From Vibrio tasmaniensis 1F-187 (GTDB lineage: Bacteria; Pseudomonadota; Gammaproteobacteria; Enterobacterales; Vibrionaceae): a DNA stretch of 18,140 bases. The notes beneath the pieces are model-generated. The model made no database searches. It was not told the origin of the DNA and worked only from the letters and a program-made list of their open reading frames with translations. The position numbers and the translations under genes were made by a program. The stretch is taken from positions 1 through 18,140 of the forward strand of contig NZ_AJZM02000303.1 of NCBI RefSeq assembly GCF_000272405.2, given 5' to 3'. This document shows, one piece after another, positions 8,339 to 14,895 of this stretch (position 1 is the first letter of the stretch; each line of letters starts with the position of its first letter).

Positions 8339-9346
8339 TTATAGGGTAACTGGTAAATCCGATACCGAGTTTCTAGTGACCAACGTCGGCAGCAATTTAA
8401 AGTTCACGTCATGTTTTATTTTTTTTAGCTTCTGTAGAGTGAGCTGTACTGCTTCAACGCTCATCTCTTCAATAGGGAAATTAATGGTGGTCAAACTAGG
8501 GGTCAGATAGCGCGCGAAGATGGTGTTATCGAAGCCCACCAGTGATACATCTTTAGGAACAGACAGTCCCTCTTGATGCAGCACCTCAAAGGCGCCGAAT
8601 GCCATGTGATCATTCGAAGCAAATACTGCTGTGAAATGACACTTACGATTCATCAGCTTTTTCATAGCGCTGATGCCCGTCTCTTCAGTAAAACCCGCTT
8701 CCGAGACTAAGGCTTCATCGTATGGCACACCCGCTTCTTCCAAGGCCTTTCGATACCCTTGCAAACGCCCCCTAGCATCTGCTTTATCTAAAGGCCCGGT
8801 AATACACGCGATATCTGTATGTCCCTTTTGCAAAAGATATTGAGTAGCGAGTAGCCCCCCGACTTCGTTATCAATATCTATACAACTCATCGCCATTTCT
8901 GGGATGAAGCGGTTGATTAAAACCACAGGGGTCCCCTGTTCTTCCAATTCAATTAAATAGTCATCACTGAGCAGTTGAGTGTGAAGAATCAAAGCATCAA
9001 CACGACGCCCCAACAGAAACTCCACAGACTCTCGCTGCCCTTGTTCGGTGTTCGAACCCGCTGTAACCACAGCGTGGTAACCAAAGCGGCGTAGGTTCTC
9101 TTCTATGCAATGCAAAATGCCTGAATAGAAAGAACCGCCAAGTTCTGGAACAACAACACCCACACTACCAGTACGACTTGAAGCCAAGGCTTGAGCGATA
9201 GAGTTCGGGCGATAACCCAATTCTTTGATCGCTTTTTCAACCTTTAACTTCTTGTCATGACTGACTCTGCTAGTGCCATTAATAACCCTAGACACTGTCG
9301 CCTGAGACACACCTGCATGTTCTGATACGTGTTTAATTGTTGCCAC
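8339..9346 (-). CDS. LacI-family repressor of the sugar operon
   Basis: A 335-aa LacI/GalR-type regulator. The N-terminal helix-turn-helix (TIKHVSEHAGVSQATVSRVI, about 3-22) is followed by a hinge helix with NSIAQALASSRT and a periplasmic-binding-protein-like effector domain (from about residue 60) with ASNDHMAFGAFEVL and LVGFDN. The start codon is GTG at 9346, with GAGG 5-9 nt upstream. It is the first gene of the operon, so it probably controls its own synthesis through palindromes at 9371-9384 and 9470-9483. The general build resembles AscG/CelR-like regulators of beta-glucoside genes. The inducer is unknown; the imported sugar or a product of it is the natural guess. Confidence 0.93.
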   Translation of the reverse strand: MATIKHVSEHAGVSQATVSRVINGTSRVSHDKKLKVEKAIKELGYRPNSIAQALASSRTGSVGVVVPELGGSFYSGILHCIEENLRRFGYHAVVTAGSNTEQGQRESVEFLLGRRVDALILHTQLLSDDYLIELEEQGTPVVLINRFIPEMAMSCIDIDNEVGGLLATQYLLQKGHTDIACITGPLDKADARGRLQGYRKALEEAGVPYDEALVSEAGFTEETGISAMKKLMNRKCHFTAVFASNDHMAFGAFEVLHQEGLSVPKDVSLVGFDNTIFARYLTPSLTTINFPIEEMSVEAVQLTLQKLKKIKHDVNFKLLPTLVTRNSVSDLPVTL

Positions 9347-9370
9347 TCGAACCTCGATACTTCATTAGCT

Positions 9371-9384
9371 TGTAACCGCTTACA
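9371..9384 (-). promoter_or_regulatory. LacI-type operator O1 of the sugar operon
   Basis: TGTAACCGCTTACA has perfect TGTAA/TTACA arms around a central CG, the classic LacI-family form. It lies 25 bp upstream of the GTG start of the repressor gene and would cover the inferred transcription start at about 9383. Seen directly; binding by the local LacI protein is inferred. Confidence 0.75.
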
Positions 9385-9389
9385 AAACG

Positions 9390-9432
9390 ATTATTAAAGA
9401 AAGGCGTCTTGGTTGAAGTGAGTGTCATCACA
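9390..9432 (-). promoter_or_regulatory. Inferred CRP-dependent promoter of the sugar operon
   Basis: On the minus strand TGTGA-TGACAC-TCACT (9432 to 9417) matches the CRP half-sites at 9 of 10 positions. A -10-like AATAAT lies at 9395-9390 and there is no good -35. If transcription begins at about 9383, the CRP centre is at -41.5, the class II activator position. The leader would be 37 nt. Confidence 0.6.
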
Positions 9433-9469
9433 CTAAAGTTGGAGGTAAAAAGGCCAGTTGTGGAAATCA

Positions 9470-9483
9470 TGAAAGCGCTTACA
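9470..9483 (-). promoter_or_regulatory. LacI-type operator O2 upstream of the sugar promoter
   Basis: TGAAAGCGCTTACA fits TGWAANCGNTTWCA. It is 99 bp centre to centre from O1, and the CRP-like site sits almost midway between them, which would permit repression by looping. Confidence 0.65.
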
Positions 9484-9787
9484 GATTCGCTTCACGCCAT
9501 GAAACTATTTCATGAAATCATGAATCCATAGTTAGTCAGTTTTGTTAAAAGTTATAGTTCAGTGAAGGGGTTTCAACATAACTATCGGCGTATCCAATAC
9601 AATTGATGTCTAGTATTCCTCCTATCTAGCCTATTGATATGCAAGGGCTACGATGCGACTTAGCCATTACAATTAACAAGGGGAAATCAACGTGTGTGAA
9701 ATAAATTAATATGAAACGGGGTATTGAAGACGATATGGAGAATAAGTGAAGAGGCAATACCAAATGATAGAACAGGTATTCAAGACG
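9484..9787. other. Non-coding part of the spacer between the sugar operon and the porin gene
   Basis: No convincing gene is visible; open frames are under 15 codons or lack a ribosome site. It holds CATGAAA-CTA-TTTCATG (9498-9514), an 11-nt direct repeat GAAATCATGAA (9463-9473 and 9514-9524), and a GGTATTSAAGACG direct repeat (9720-9732 and 9775-9787) with an inverted CAATACC between. Confidence 0.5.
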
Positions 9788-9813
9788 AAAAAAAGGGCAC
9801 ATAAAATGTGCCC
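9788..9813 (-). terminator. Intrinsic terminator of the porin gene
   Basis: A perfect 7-bp stem GGGCACA / TGTGCCC with a 5-nt loop is followed on the minus strand by seven U residues. It lies about 130 nt after the porin stop codon. No other minus-strand gene ends here. Confidence 0.85.
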
Positions 9814-9836
9814 AAGAATGGAGTTAATTGAAACGT

Positions 9837-9861
9837 GCCCTAATTAATCTGCCTTTAGGGC
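9837..9861 (-). repeat. Inverted repeat downstream of the porin gene
   Basis: GCCCTAA (9837-9843) and TTAGGGC (9855-9861) can pair across an 11-nt loop. It has no U tract and lies between the larger hairpin at 9895-9925 and the terminator at 9788-9813. Confidence 0.45.
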
Positions 9862-9894
9862 TAAATGGACAGTATTTACTACTTTTAAACACAG

Positions 9895-9925
9895 GCTCTT
9901 TGAAAATATGCCTAATTCAAAGAGC
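9895..9925 (-). repeat. Perfect 10-bp inverted repeat directly after the porin gene
   Basis: GCTCTTTGAA (9895-9904) and TTCAAAGAGC (9916-9925) pair perfectly with an 11-nt loop, 20 nt after the porin stop codon. What follows on the minus strand is CTGTGTTTAAAAG, a poor U tract, so it may protect the mRNA 3' end rather than terminate. Confidence 0.55.
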
Positions 9926-9944
9926 TGCTGTCGCTAGCTTGTGA

Positions 9945-11285
9945 TTACCACCAAGCTTCAAACATCGCACCGAATGACAATGTATCTACATTACCATTGT
10001 CTTTTGGAGCGCCTTTTGTCTCTACATCACCCACAGTTGTGTAGAAGCGAAGCATTGGACGACTCCAAGGTAAGCCACCTAGAGAAACGTTCTGAGAAAG
10101 CGTTACTTTCCAAGCGTTCTCTTCACCGTCGTCATCGTAATCAACCATACCGTAGCCAGCCTCTAGCCATGTAGAGTGAACATCATCCCATTGGTATTGT
10201 GGACGAACGATACCCGCGTATTCCGTGTTCTCGCGATCTAAGTCTGAGCCAGAGTTGTCTTTGTACGACACTAAGTAATCAATGATGAAGTTGTCAGTTG
10301 CTGCGTAGCTACCTTCAACACTTGCGTACAAAGTTTGGTAGTCACCTTTAAGTTCAAATACCGATGAATCCGCACCGTCACCGTATTTCACTATTAATCG
10401 GTTAGAATCGCCTAAGCCTAACGTCGCACCTACCAAGTAAGCCGTTTCATCACTGACTTTAGTACCTGCAGTCACCACTTTTTCCGTTAAACCTGTATCT
10501 TGATCGATTACGTACTCAGTAGAGCTTGCTGTATCCGCTTCGCTCGACGCAAAACCGTAGTTCGCGTAGAAATCTAGGTTACCAATACCAGCGTCAATGC
10601 TGTGTAGTTTCGCGGTCACAGCGTATCGACCGTTGTCATTCACTAGGCCGCCTTTCACTTGACCGACAAAGCCCATATCTAGCTTAGCGCCACCGAAATC
10701 TAGGTTGTTAAAACCTGCACCTTGACCATCGTGCGTCATCCAGAAGTAATCATTCAAACCTTGTTGCGGGCGTTGATGGAAGTCGCGACCAGCCCACATA
10801 TAAAGTTCTGGTTGGCTTTCAAATACGTTAGTTACACCTGCGTACATTTTTTTCATACTCAGGCCGCCGTCGTCAGCCCAAGCGTCTGCTTCCCAGTGGT
10901 CAGCCATGAATACGATGTCCCAAATCGCACCATTGTCAGCTTCGAATAGCTTAGCTAGCTGAACCTCACCACCATTGGCTTCGTTACCTAAACGACCGAC
11001 AGAACGACCTGTTGTACCGATGTCTACGTAACGTTCATCACCGCTCTTGTAGTGAGCGCCGTAACGAGCATAACCAGAGAAGACGATGCCATCTGGCACC
11101 TTAGTTTCAGCCGTTAAAACCGCGGGTTGTTGATCGTTAATATAATCAATATCAACAACCTTAGATTCTAACTCTTGAATTCGTTTTTCTAGTGCTTCGA
11201 TATTAGTATCAGCAGCAAAAGAAGAGAGTGAAGCAAGCGAAGCCGCCACTGCGACCGTTATTGGCAAAAGCTTAAATTTTTGCAT
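9945..11285 (-). CDS. Carbohydrate outer-membrane porin, LamB/BglH/ScrY type
   Basis: A 446-aa maltoporin-family protein that should form an 18-stranded trimeric channel for oligosaccharides in the outer membrane. The signal peptide is cleaved after SSFA at about residue 24. A short heptad segment (29-43, IEALEKRIQELESKV) follows, like the periplasmic coiled coil of ScrY and BglH. Family marks are FSGYARYG near 69, AGRDFHQRPQQ, DYFWMTHDGQGAG, RPMLRFYTTVGD, and a C-terminal strand ending SFGAMFEAWW with the terminal aromatic needed for membrane assembly. The ATG has GGGAA about 8 nt upstream. It is not in the sugar operon transcript, but shares operator and CRP-like sites with it, so it is likely the outer-membrane entry for the same sugar. 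Confidence 0.92.
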   Translation of the reverse strand: MQKFKLLPITVAVAASLASLSSFAADTNIEALEKRIQELESKVVDIDYINDQQPAVLTAETKVPDGIVFSGYARYGAHYKSGDERYVDIGTTGRSVGRLGNEANGGEVQLAKLFEADNGAIWDIVFMADHWEADAWADDGGLSMKKMYAGVTNVFESQPELYMWAGRDFHQRPQQGLNDYFWMTHDGQGAGFNNLDFGGAKLDMGFVGQVKGGLVNDNGRYAVTAKLHSIDAGIGNLDFYANYGFASSEADTASSTEYVIDQDTGLTEKVVTAGTKVSDETAYLVGATLGLGDSNRLIVKYGDGADSSVFELKGDYQTLYASVEGSYAATDNFIIDYLVSYKDNSGSDLDRENTEYAGIVRPQYQWDDVHSTWLEAGYGMVDYDDDGEENAWKVTLSQNVSLGGLPWSRPMLRFYTTVGDVETKGAPKDNGNVDTLSFGAMFEAWW

Positions 11286-11328
11286 TGTAATTCCCTATTA
11301 TTTTTTTGAGTTTTCATCGAACAGGGAA

Positions 11329-11371
11329 ATATTAAGCAATGAAAGCGTTGAAAAGTTGGTTGCTGTTCACA
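11329..11371 (-). promoter_or_regulatory. Inferred porin promoter with CRP half-site and weak operator
   Basis: On the minus strand AGTGTGA (TGTGA at 11371-11367) begins a CRP-like site whose second half, ACCAA, is poor. A -10-like TAATAT lies at 11334-11329. Between them (11340-11353) TTTCAACGCTTTCA matches the operator pattern at 10 of 12 fixed positions. Distances from CRP centre to -10 (34.5 bp) and to the start codon (78.5 bp) equal those of the sugar operon. Inferred start about 11322. Confidence 0.5.
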
Positions 11372-11476
11372 CTGATAAACCAGCCTAAATACCATGAAAC
11401 TTTTAGAGTTATCACCAGAAATGGTTATTTATTTACAATCAGATAGATAGACGTAAAAATCCGTAACAATACAGCT

Positions 11477-11490
11477 TGAAATCGCTTTCA
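11477..11490 (-). promoter_or_regulatory. LacI-type operator upstream of the porin promoter
   Basis: TGAAATCGCTTTCA has perfect TGAAA/TTTCA arms around CG, matching the two sites upstream of the repressor gene. It is 137 bp centre to centre from the weak copy at 11340-11353, close to 13 helical turns. Confidence 0.65.
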
Positions 11491-11580
11491 TTTCATCAGT
11501 AATGGCGGGGTCTATCACGGAAAAGAGTGTGGTGGAGCGAGGAAAATATGGTGAAATTTTGATTGGTTTTCGTAAATATG

Positions 11581-11617
11581 AAAAGCCTCAAGATCTAAGG
11601 CAGATTTTGAGGCTTTT
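11581..11617 (-). terminator. Terminator of the prolyl oligopeptidase gene
   Basis: AAAAGCCTCAA (11581-11591) and TTGAGGCTTTT (11607-11617) form a perfect 11-bp stem with U runs on both strands. It lies about 40 nt after the peptidase stop codon and separates that gene from the porin promoter. It looks bidirectional. Confidence 0.8.
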
Positions 11618-11659
11618 TGGATTGAGTCAAATACCCAGTTATCTAAAATTAAGTATTTT

Positions 11660-13720
11660 CTAGATTGAATCTAGGGACTCTATTCCCATATTGAACAGGG
11701 TAAATGCGTAGATATCAGCAGTGAGATCGATAGCTTTACTCAGCGGCATACCTGCCCCATGCCCTGCATTGACGTCAATACGGATCATCACTGGCACGCC
11801 ACCTTCATGCTTATCTTGCAGCTCTGCAATGAATTTATAAGAGTGAGCAGGTACCACGCGGTCATCATGATCAGCTGTAGTAACCAATGTCGCAGGATAG
11901 TCCGTGCCGCGCACCACATTATGAACCGGAGAATAACCAAGCAGATATTCGAACATCTCTTTGTTTTGCGCGGATGTGCCATAGTCGTACGCCCAACCTT
12001 CGCCAGACGTGAATGTGTGGTAACGCAACATGTCCAACACCCCAACCGCAGGCAGAGCCACTTGGAACAGCTCTGGCCTTTGTGTCATACAAGCACCCAC
12101 AAGCAAACCACCGTTAGAACCGCCGCGGATCGCTAACTTATCACTGCTGGTGTAGTTTTTTTCGATTAAGAACTCCGCAGCAGCAATGAAGTCATCAAAT
12201 ACATTCTGTTTTTGTTGTTGTGTACCGGCTTTGTGCCACGCCTTACCGTATTCGCCACCACCACGTAAGTTTGGCACCGCATATACGCCACCCAGTTCTA
12301 GCCAACTGCCCACAGTGCCCGAGAAAGAAGGCGTTAGGCTAACGTTAAAGCCACCATAGGCGTACAACATGGTTGGATTATTGCCGTCTAACACTAATCC
12401 CTTCTTGTAAGAGATAAGCATCGGAACCTTGGTGCCATCCTTTGAGGTATAGAAGACTTGTTTAGACTCAAATTGATCCGACTCAAACGGAGACTCAGAG
12501 CGTTGGTAGATTTTAGAGCTTCCAGATTCAACATCAAAAGAGAAAATTGTTGGCGGCGTAACATAGTTGGTAAAGGTGTAATAAAGCTGAGATTGCTCGT
12601 TTTTTCCACCTAAGCCACTGGCCGTTCCCAGCCCAGGCAAATGAATGTCACGAACTAGGTTACCTTGGTAATCCAACTGCTCAACCTTAGACACCACATC
12701 CACCATGTAGTGAGCAAACAAGTAGCCACCACCCGTGCTGATATCCAATGGCTGTGGCTTTTCAGGGATGATTTCGAGCCATTTCCCATCGTGAGTATCA
12801 AAGCTCACCACCTTGCCATTAGGCGCATCAAGATTTGTGTATAGAATGAAGGTCTCATCTTGGTTATCAATGAGATAAGTGTCGCTATCCACATGATCAA
12901 TCAACGTATTCAGCTTTTGTTCTGGTGAATTTAAATCGATATAGAACAGTCTGTTACCCGATGTCGACTCTCGCCCTAGAATGATCAAGTAACGGTCGTC
13001 TTCGGTGGTGTAACCCGACACATAGCGGTGCTGCTCGGCGTTATTCTCACCAAAAACCACTTTGTCGTTGGCTTGCTCTGTACCCAACTCATGGAAGTAA
13101 AGTTTGTGCTGTTCGGTACGTGCAGAAAGCTGGCTGCCGTCTGGCTTGTCGTAACTAGAGTAATAAAAGCCGCGATTACCTAACCAAGAAATACCGGTAA
13201 ATTTCGCGTCAGTGATTTCGGCTTCGAGCTGTTGTTTGGTCTCGGTATCGATAACAAAAATCTTGCGCCAGTCGCTACCACCCACTGAAATACTGTACGC
13301 CACTAGGCTGTAATCTTTAGAAAACGACACCGAACCCAGTGATGTGGTGCCATCTTCCGAGAAAGTGTTCGGATCTAGGAAAATTTCTTCTTGTTGCCCT
13401 TCTTTGTGACGATAGAGAATGCTGTGATTCTGCAGGCCATCGTTCTTATAGAAATAAGTGTAATCTCCTCGTACAAACGGCTGCGAGCTCTTTTTATAGT
13501 CTTGTGCTTTCGCTAATCGCTCTCGCAGGTCATCGCGATACGGAATTTGAGCAAGGTAATCGAACGTGACTTCATTTTGGCTCGCCACCCACTGCGCAGT
13601 TTCGTCACTTCTGTCGTCTTCTAACCAGCGATAAGGGTCTTCAACTATTTGATCAAAATAGTCATCGCTGACGATCTGTTTGTTGGTGACTGGATATTGA
13701 TACTCTTTTAAATAGCTCAT
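11660..13720 (-). CDS. Prolyl oligopeptidase (S9A serine peptidase)
   Basis: A 686-aa cytosolic S9A peptidase that should cut after proline in short peptides. The N-terminus PVTNKQIVSDDYFDQIVEDPYRWLEDD is typical, residues about 75-410 form the seven-bladed propeller that limits access, and the C-terminal part is the alpha/beta hydrolase. The catalytic triad is visible as Ser535 in GGSNGG, Asp619 in ADHDDRVVP and His654 in NAGHGAG, with LRGGGEYG and YAYGGF in the oxyanion region. Length matches the family (about 680-710). No signal peptide is seen. The ATG has AAGGATCACG upstream and lies 11 nt after the LysR-type gene on the same strand, so the two may share a transcript. The connection to the lactate genes is unclear. 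Confidence 0.95.
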   Translation of the reverse strand: MSYLKEYQYPVTNKQIVSDDYFDQIVEDPYRWLEDDRSDETAQWVASQNEVTFDYLAQIPYRDDLRERLAKAQDYKKSSQPFVRGDYTYFYKNDGLQNHSILYRHKEGQQEEIFLDPNTFSEDGTTSLGSVSFSKDYSLVAYSISVGGSDWRKIFVIDTETKQQLEAEITDAKFTGISWLGNRGFYYSSYDKPDGSQLSARTEQHKLYFHELGTEQANDKVVFGENNAEQHRYVSGYTTEDDRYLIILGRESTSGNRLFYIDLNSPEQKLNTLIDHVDSDTYLIDNQDETFILYTNLDAPNGKVVSFDTHDGKWLEIIPEKPQPLDISTGGGYLFAHYMVDVVSKVEQLDYQGNLVRDIHLPGLGTASGLGGKNEQSQLYYTFTNYVTPPTIFSFDVESGSSKIYQRSESPFESDQFESKQVFYTSKDGTKVPMLISYKKGLVLDGNNPTMLYAYGGFNVSLTPSFSGTVGSWLELGGVYAVPNLRGGGEYGKAWHKAGTQQQKQNVFDDFIAAAEFLIEKNYTSSDKLAIRGGSNGGLLVGACMTQRPELFQVALPAVGVLDMLRYHTFTSGEGWAYDYGTSAQNKEMFEYLLGYSPVHNVVRGTDYPATLVTTADHDDRVVPAHSYKFIAELQDKHEGGVPVMIRIDVNAGHGAGMPLSKAIDLTADIYAFTLFNMGIESLDSI

Positions 13721-13731
13721 CGTGATCCTTA

Positions 13732-14649
13732 TTAAAAATAATGTGAAATCGTCAGGTAACGCGTTCTGATGTGTTCAATCAATAACTTAATCTTGTTCGG
13801 TGGCTGACGAGTGAACGGGTACACTGCATAGATGCCCAGTTTTTTGCCTACTAAATCAGGGAAGATGTCCACCAGCTGACCATTGCGAATATCGTGATAC
13901 ACCAGACAACGTGGCACGTACGCAACACCATGACCGCCCAAAGCGGCTTTTCTTAATGCCGTCGCATTATCGGTAGAGAAAGAGCCAGAGACGCGCACTA
14001 TGTATTTATCGTTATCGGTAAAGCCATCTTTGCTATGCAGAAATTGCCATTCACTGGCACCCGTTGTTTGATAAGCGTATTGCAGACAATTGTGCTCAAC
14101 CAAATCCTTGGGCTGCATCGGCTTACCATTCTTGGCGATATAAGACGGAGAAGCACATACCACCCATTGAGAGTCCAAGATATGACGGGCAATTAAGCTG
14201 GAGTCTTCCAAGTAGCCAGTTCTAATCACTAAGTCGAGGCCATCATCAACCAGATCCACAAAGCGATTGTTAAGAGACATATCGACCGTTAAACCTGGGT
14301 GCATATTACAAAACTCGGCAACAGCGTCTGCCAGAATCAAATCTCCGGAGATAGTAGGCACTGACATTTTGATATGACCACTAACATTTTCACCAAAGCC
14401 TGAAACTGCGTCCATAGCCTCTTGAGCCGCCTGCTTCACATTTTTGGCTCCGTGTAACATTGCCTTACCCGCCTCGGTAAGCGTCAATTTACGCGTGGTT
14501 CGATATAATAGCTGCACGCCAATCTCTTCTTCCAAACGCGCAATTCTCTTACTAACTACCGAATTTGTAAGGTTATTTTGTTCTGCCACCTTACTAAAAC
14601 TGCCCAGCTCTACTACCTGTGAAAACAGGATCAAATCGTCTGCTCGCAT
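13732..14649 (-). CDS. LysR-type transcriptional regulator
   Basis: A 305-aa LysR-family protein. The winged helix-turn-helix is at about 1-60 (ILFSQVVELGSFSKVAEQNN, then SVVSKRIARLEEEIGVQLL), followed by a linker helix and an effector-binding domain from about residue 90. It belongs to the broad group with SGHIKMSVPTISGD and RTGYLEDSSLIARHI. The ATG at 14649 lacks a good ribosome site, which suggests low expression. It is divergent from lldP across a 246-bp spacer, the usual layout for a LysR regulator and its target, so lldP-lldD is the best guess at its target. It also lies just upstream of the peptidase gene. Effector and target are inferred only from position. Confidence 0.9.
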   Translation of the reverse strand: MRADDLILFSQVVELGSFSKVAEQNNLTNSVVSKRIARLEEEIGVQLLYRTTRKLTLTEAGKAMLHGAKNVKQAAQEAMDAVSGFGENVSGHIKMSVPTISGDLILADAVAEFCNMHPGLTVDMSLNNRFVDLVDDGLDLVIRTGYLEDSSLIARHILDSQWVVCASPSYIAKNGKPMQPKDLVEHNCLQYAYQTTGASEWQFLHSKDGFTDNDKYIVRVSGSFSTDNATALRKAALGGHGVAYVPRCLVYHDIRNGQLVDIFPDLVGKKLGIYAVYPFTRQPPNKIKLLIEHIRTRYLTISHYF

Positions 14650-14803
14650 TTGATTATGCCAATTTTGGAATTAATTATTTTCATTATTTCCCTATATCAA
14701 TAAAAAATAAAGGGGTAAATTCACGCCAAATTAACAAAACAATTACAAAAACAGCTTTTGCAATCACATCGGTTACAAATAAAGCGACTCTAATTACAAC
14801 AAT

Positions 14804-14820
14804 TGAATCCATGAGATTCA
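14804..14820 (+). promoter_or_regulatory. Candidate LysR-type binding palindrome upstream of lldP
   Basis: TGAATC-CATGA-GATTCA is a 17-bp palindrome in the LysR-lldP divergent spacer, 76-92 bp before the lldP ATG. Its spacing fits the T-N11-A form of LysR boxes. A second partial palindrome, TTTGCAA-N9-TTACAAA, lies at 14757-14779. Binding is inferred. Confidence 0.4.
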
Positions 14821-14895
14821 GATTACACCTACAAACTAATGACGTGTTATTCACTTCAAACATGAACGTTTGAAAACAAGTACGAGGAAGTACCC

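Noticed and set aside
9463..9524. GAAATCATGAA direct repeat and CATGAAA palindrome as extra operators
   Set aside because: They lack the central CG of the operator set and have no counterpart near the porin; may be chance in AT-rich sequence.
11286..11329. Hairpin TTCCCT/AGGGAA hiding the porin ribosome site
   Set aside because: One arm lies at or before the inferred transcription start at 11322, so it would probably not be in the mRNA.
14619..14873. 84-codon plus-strand frame in the LysR-lldP spacer
   Set aside because: It starts inside the LysR gene, is rich in AT-driven Lys, Asn, Ile and Thr, has no clear ribosome site and fills a regulatory spacer.
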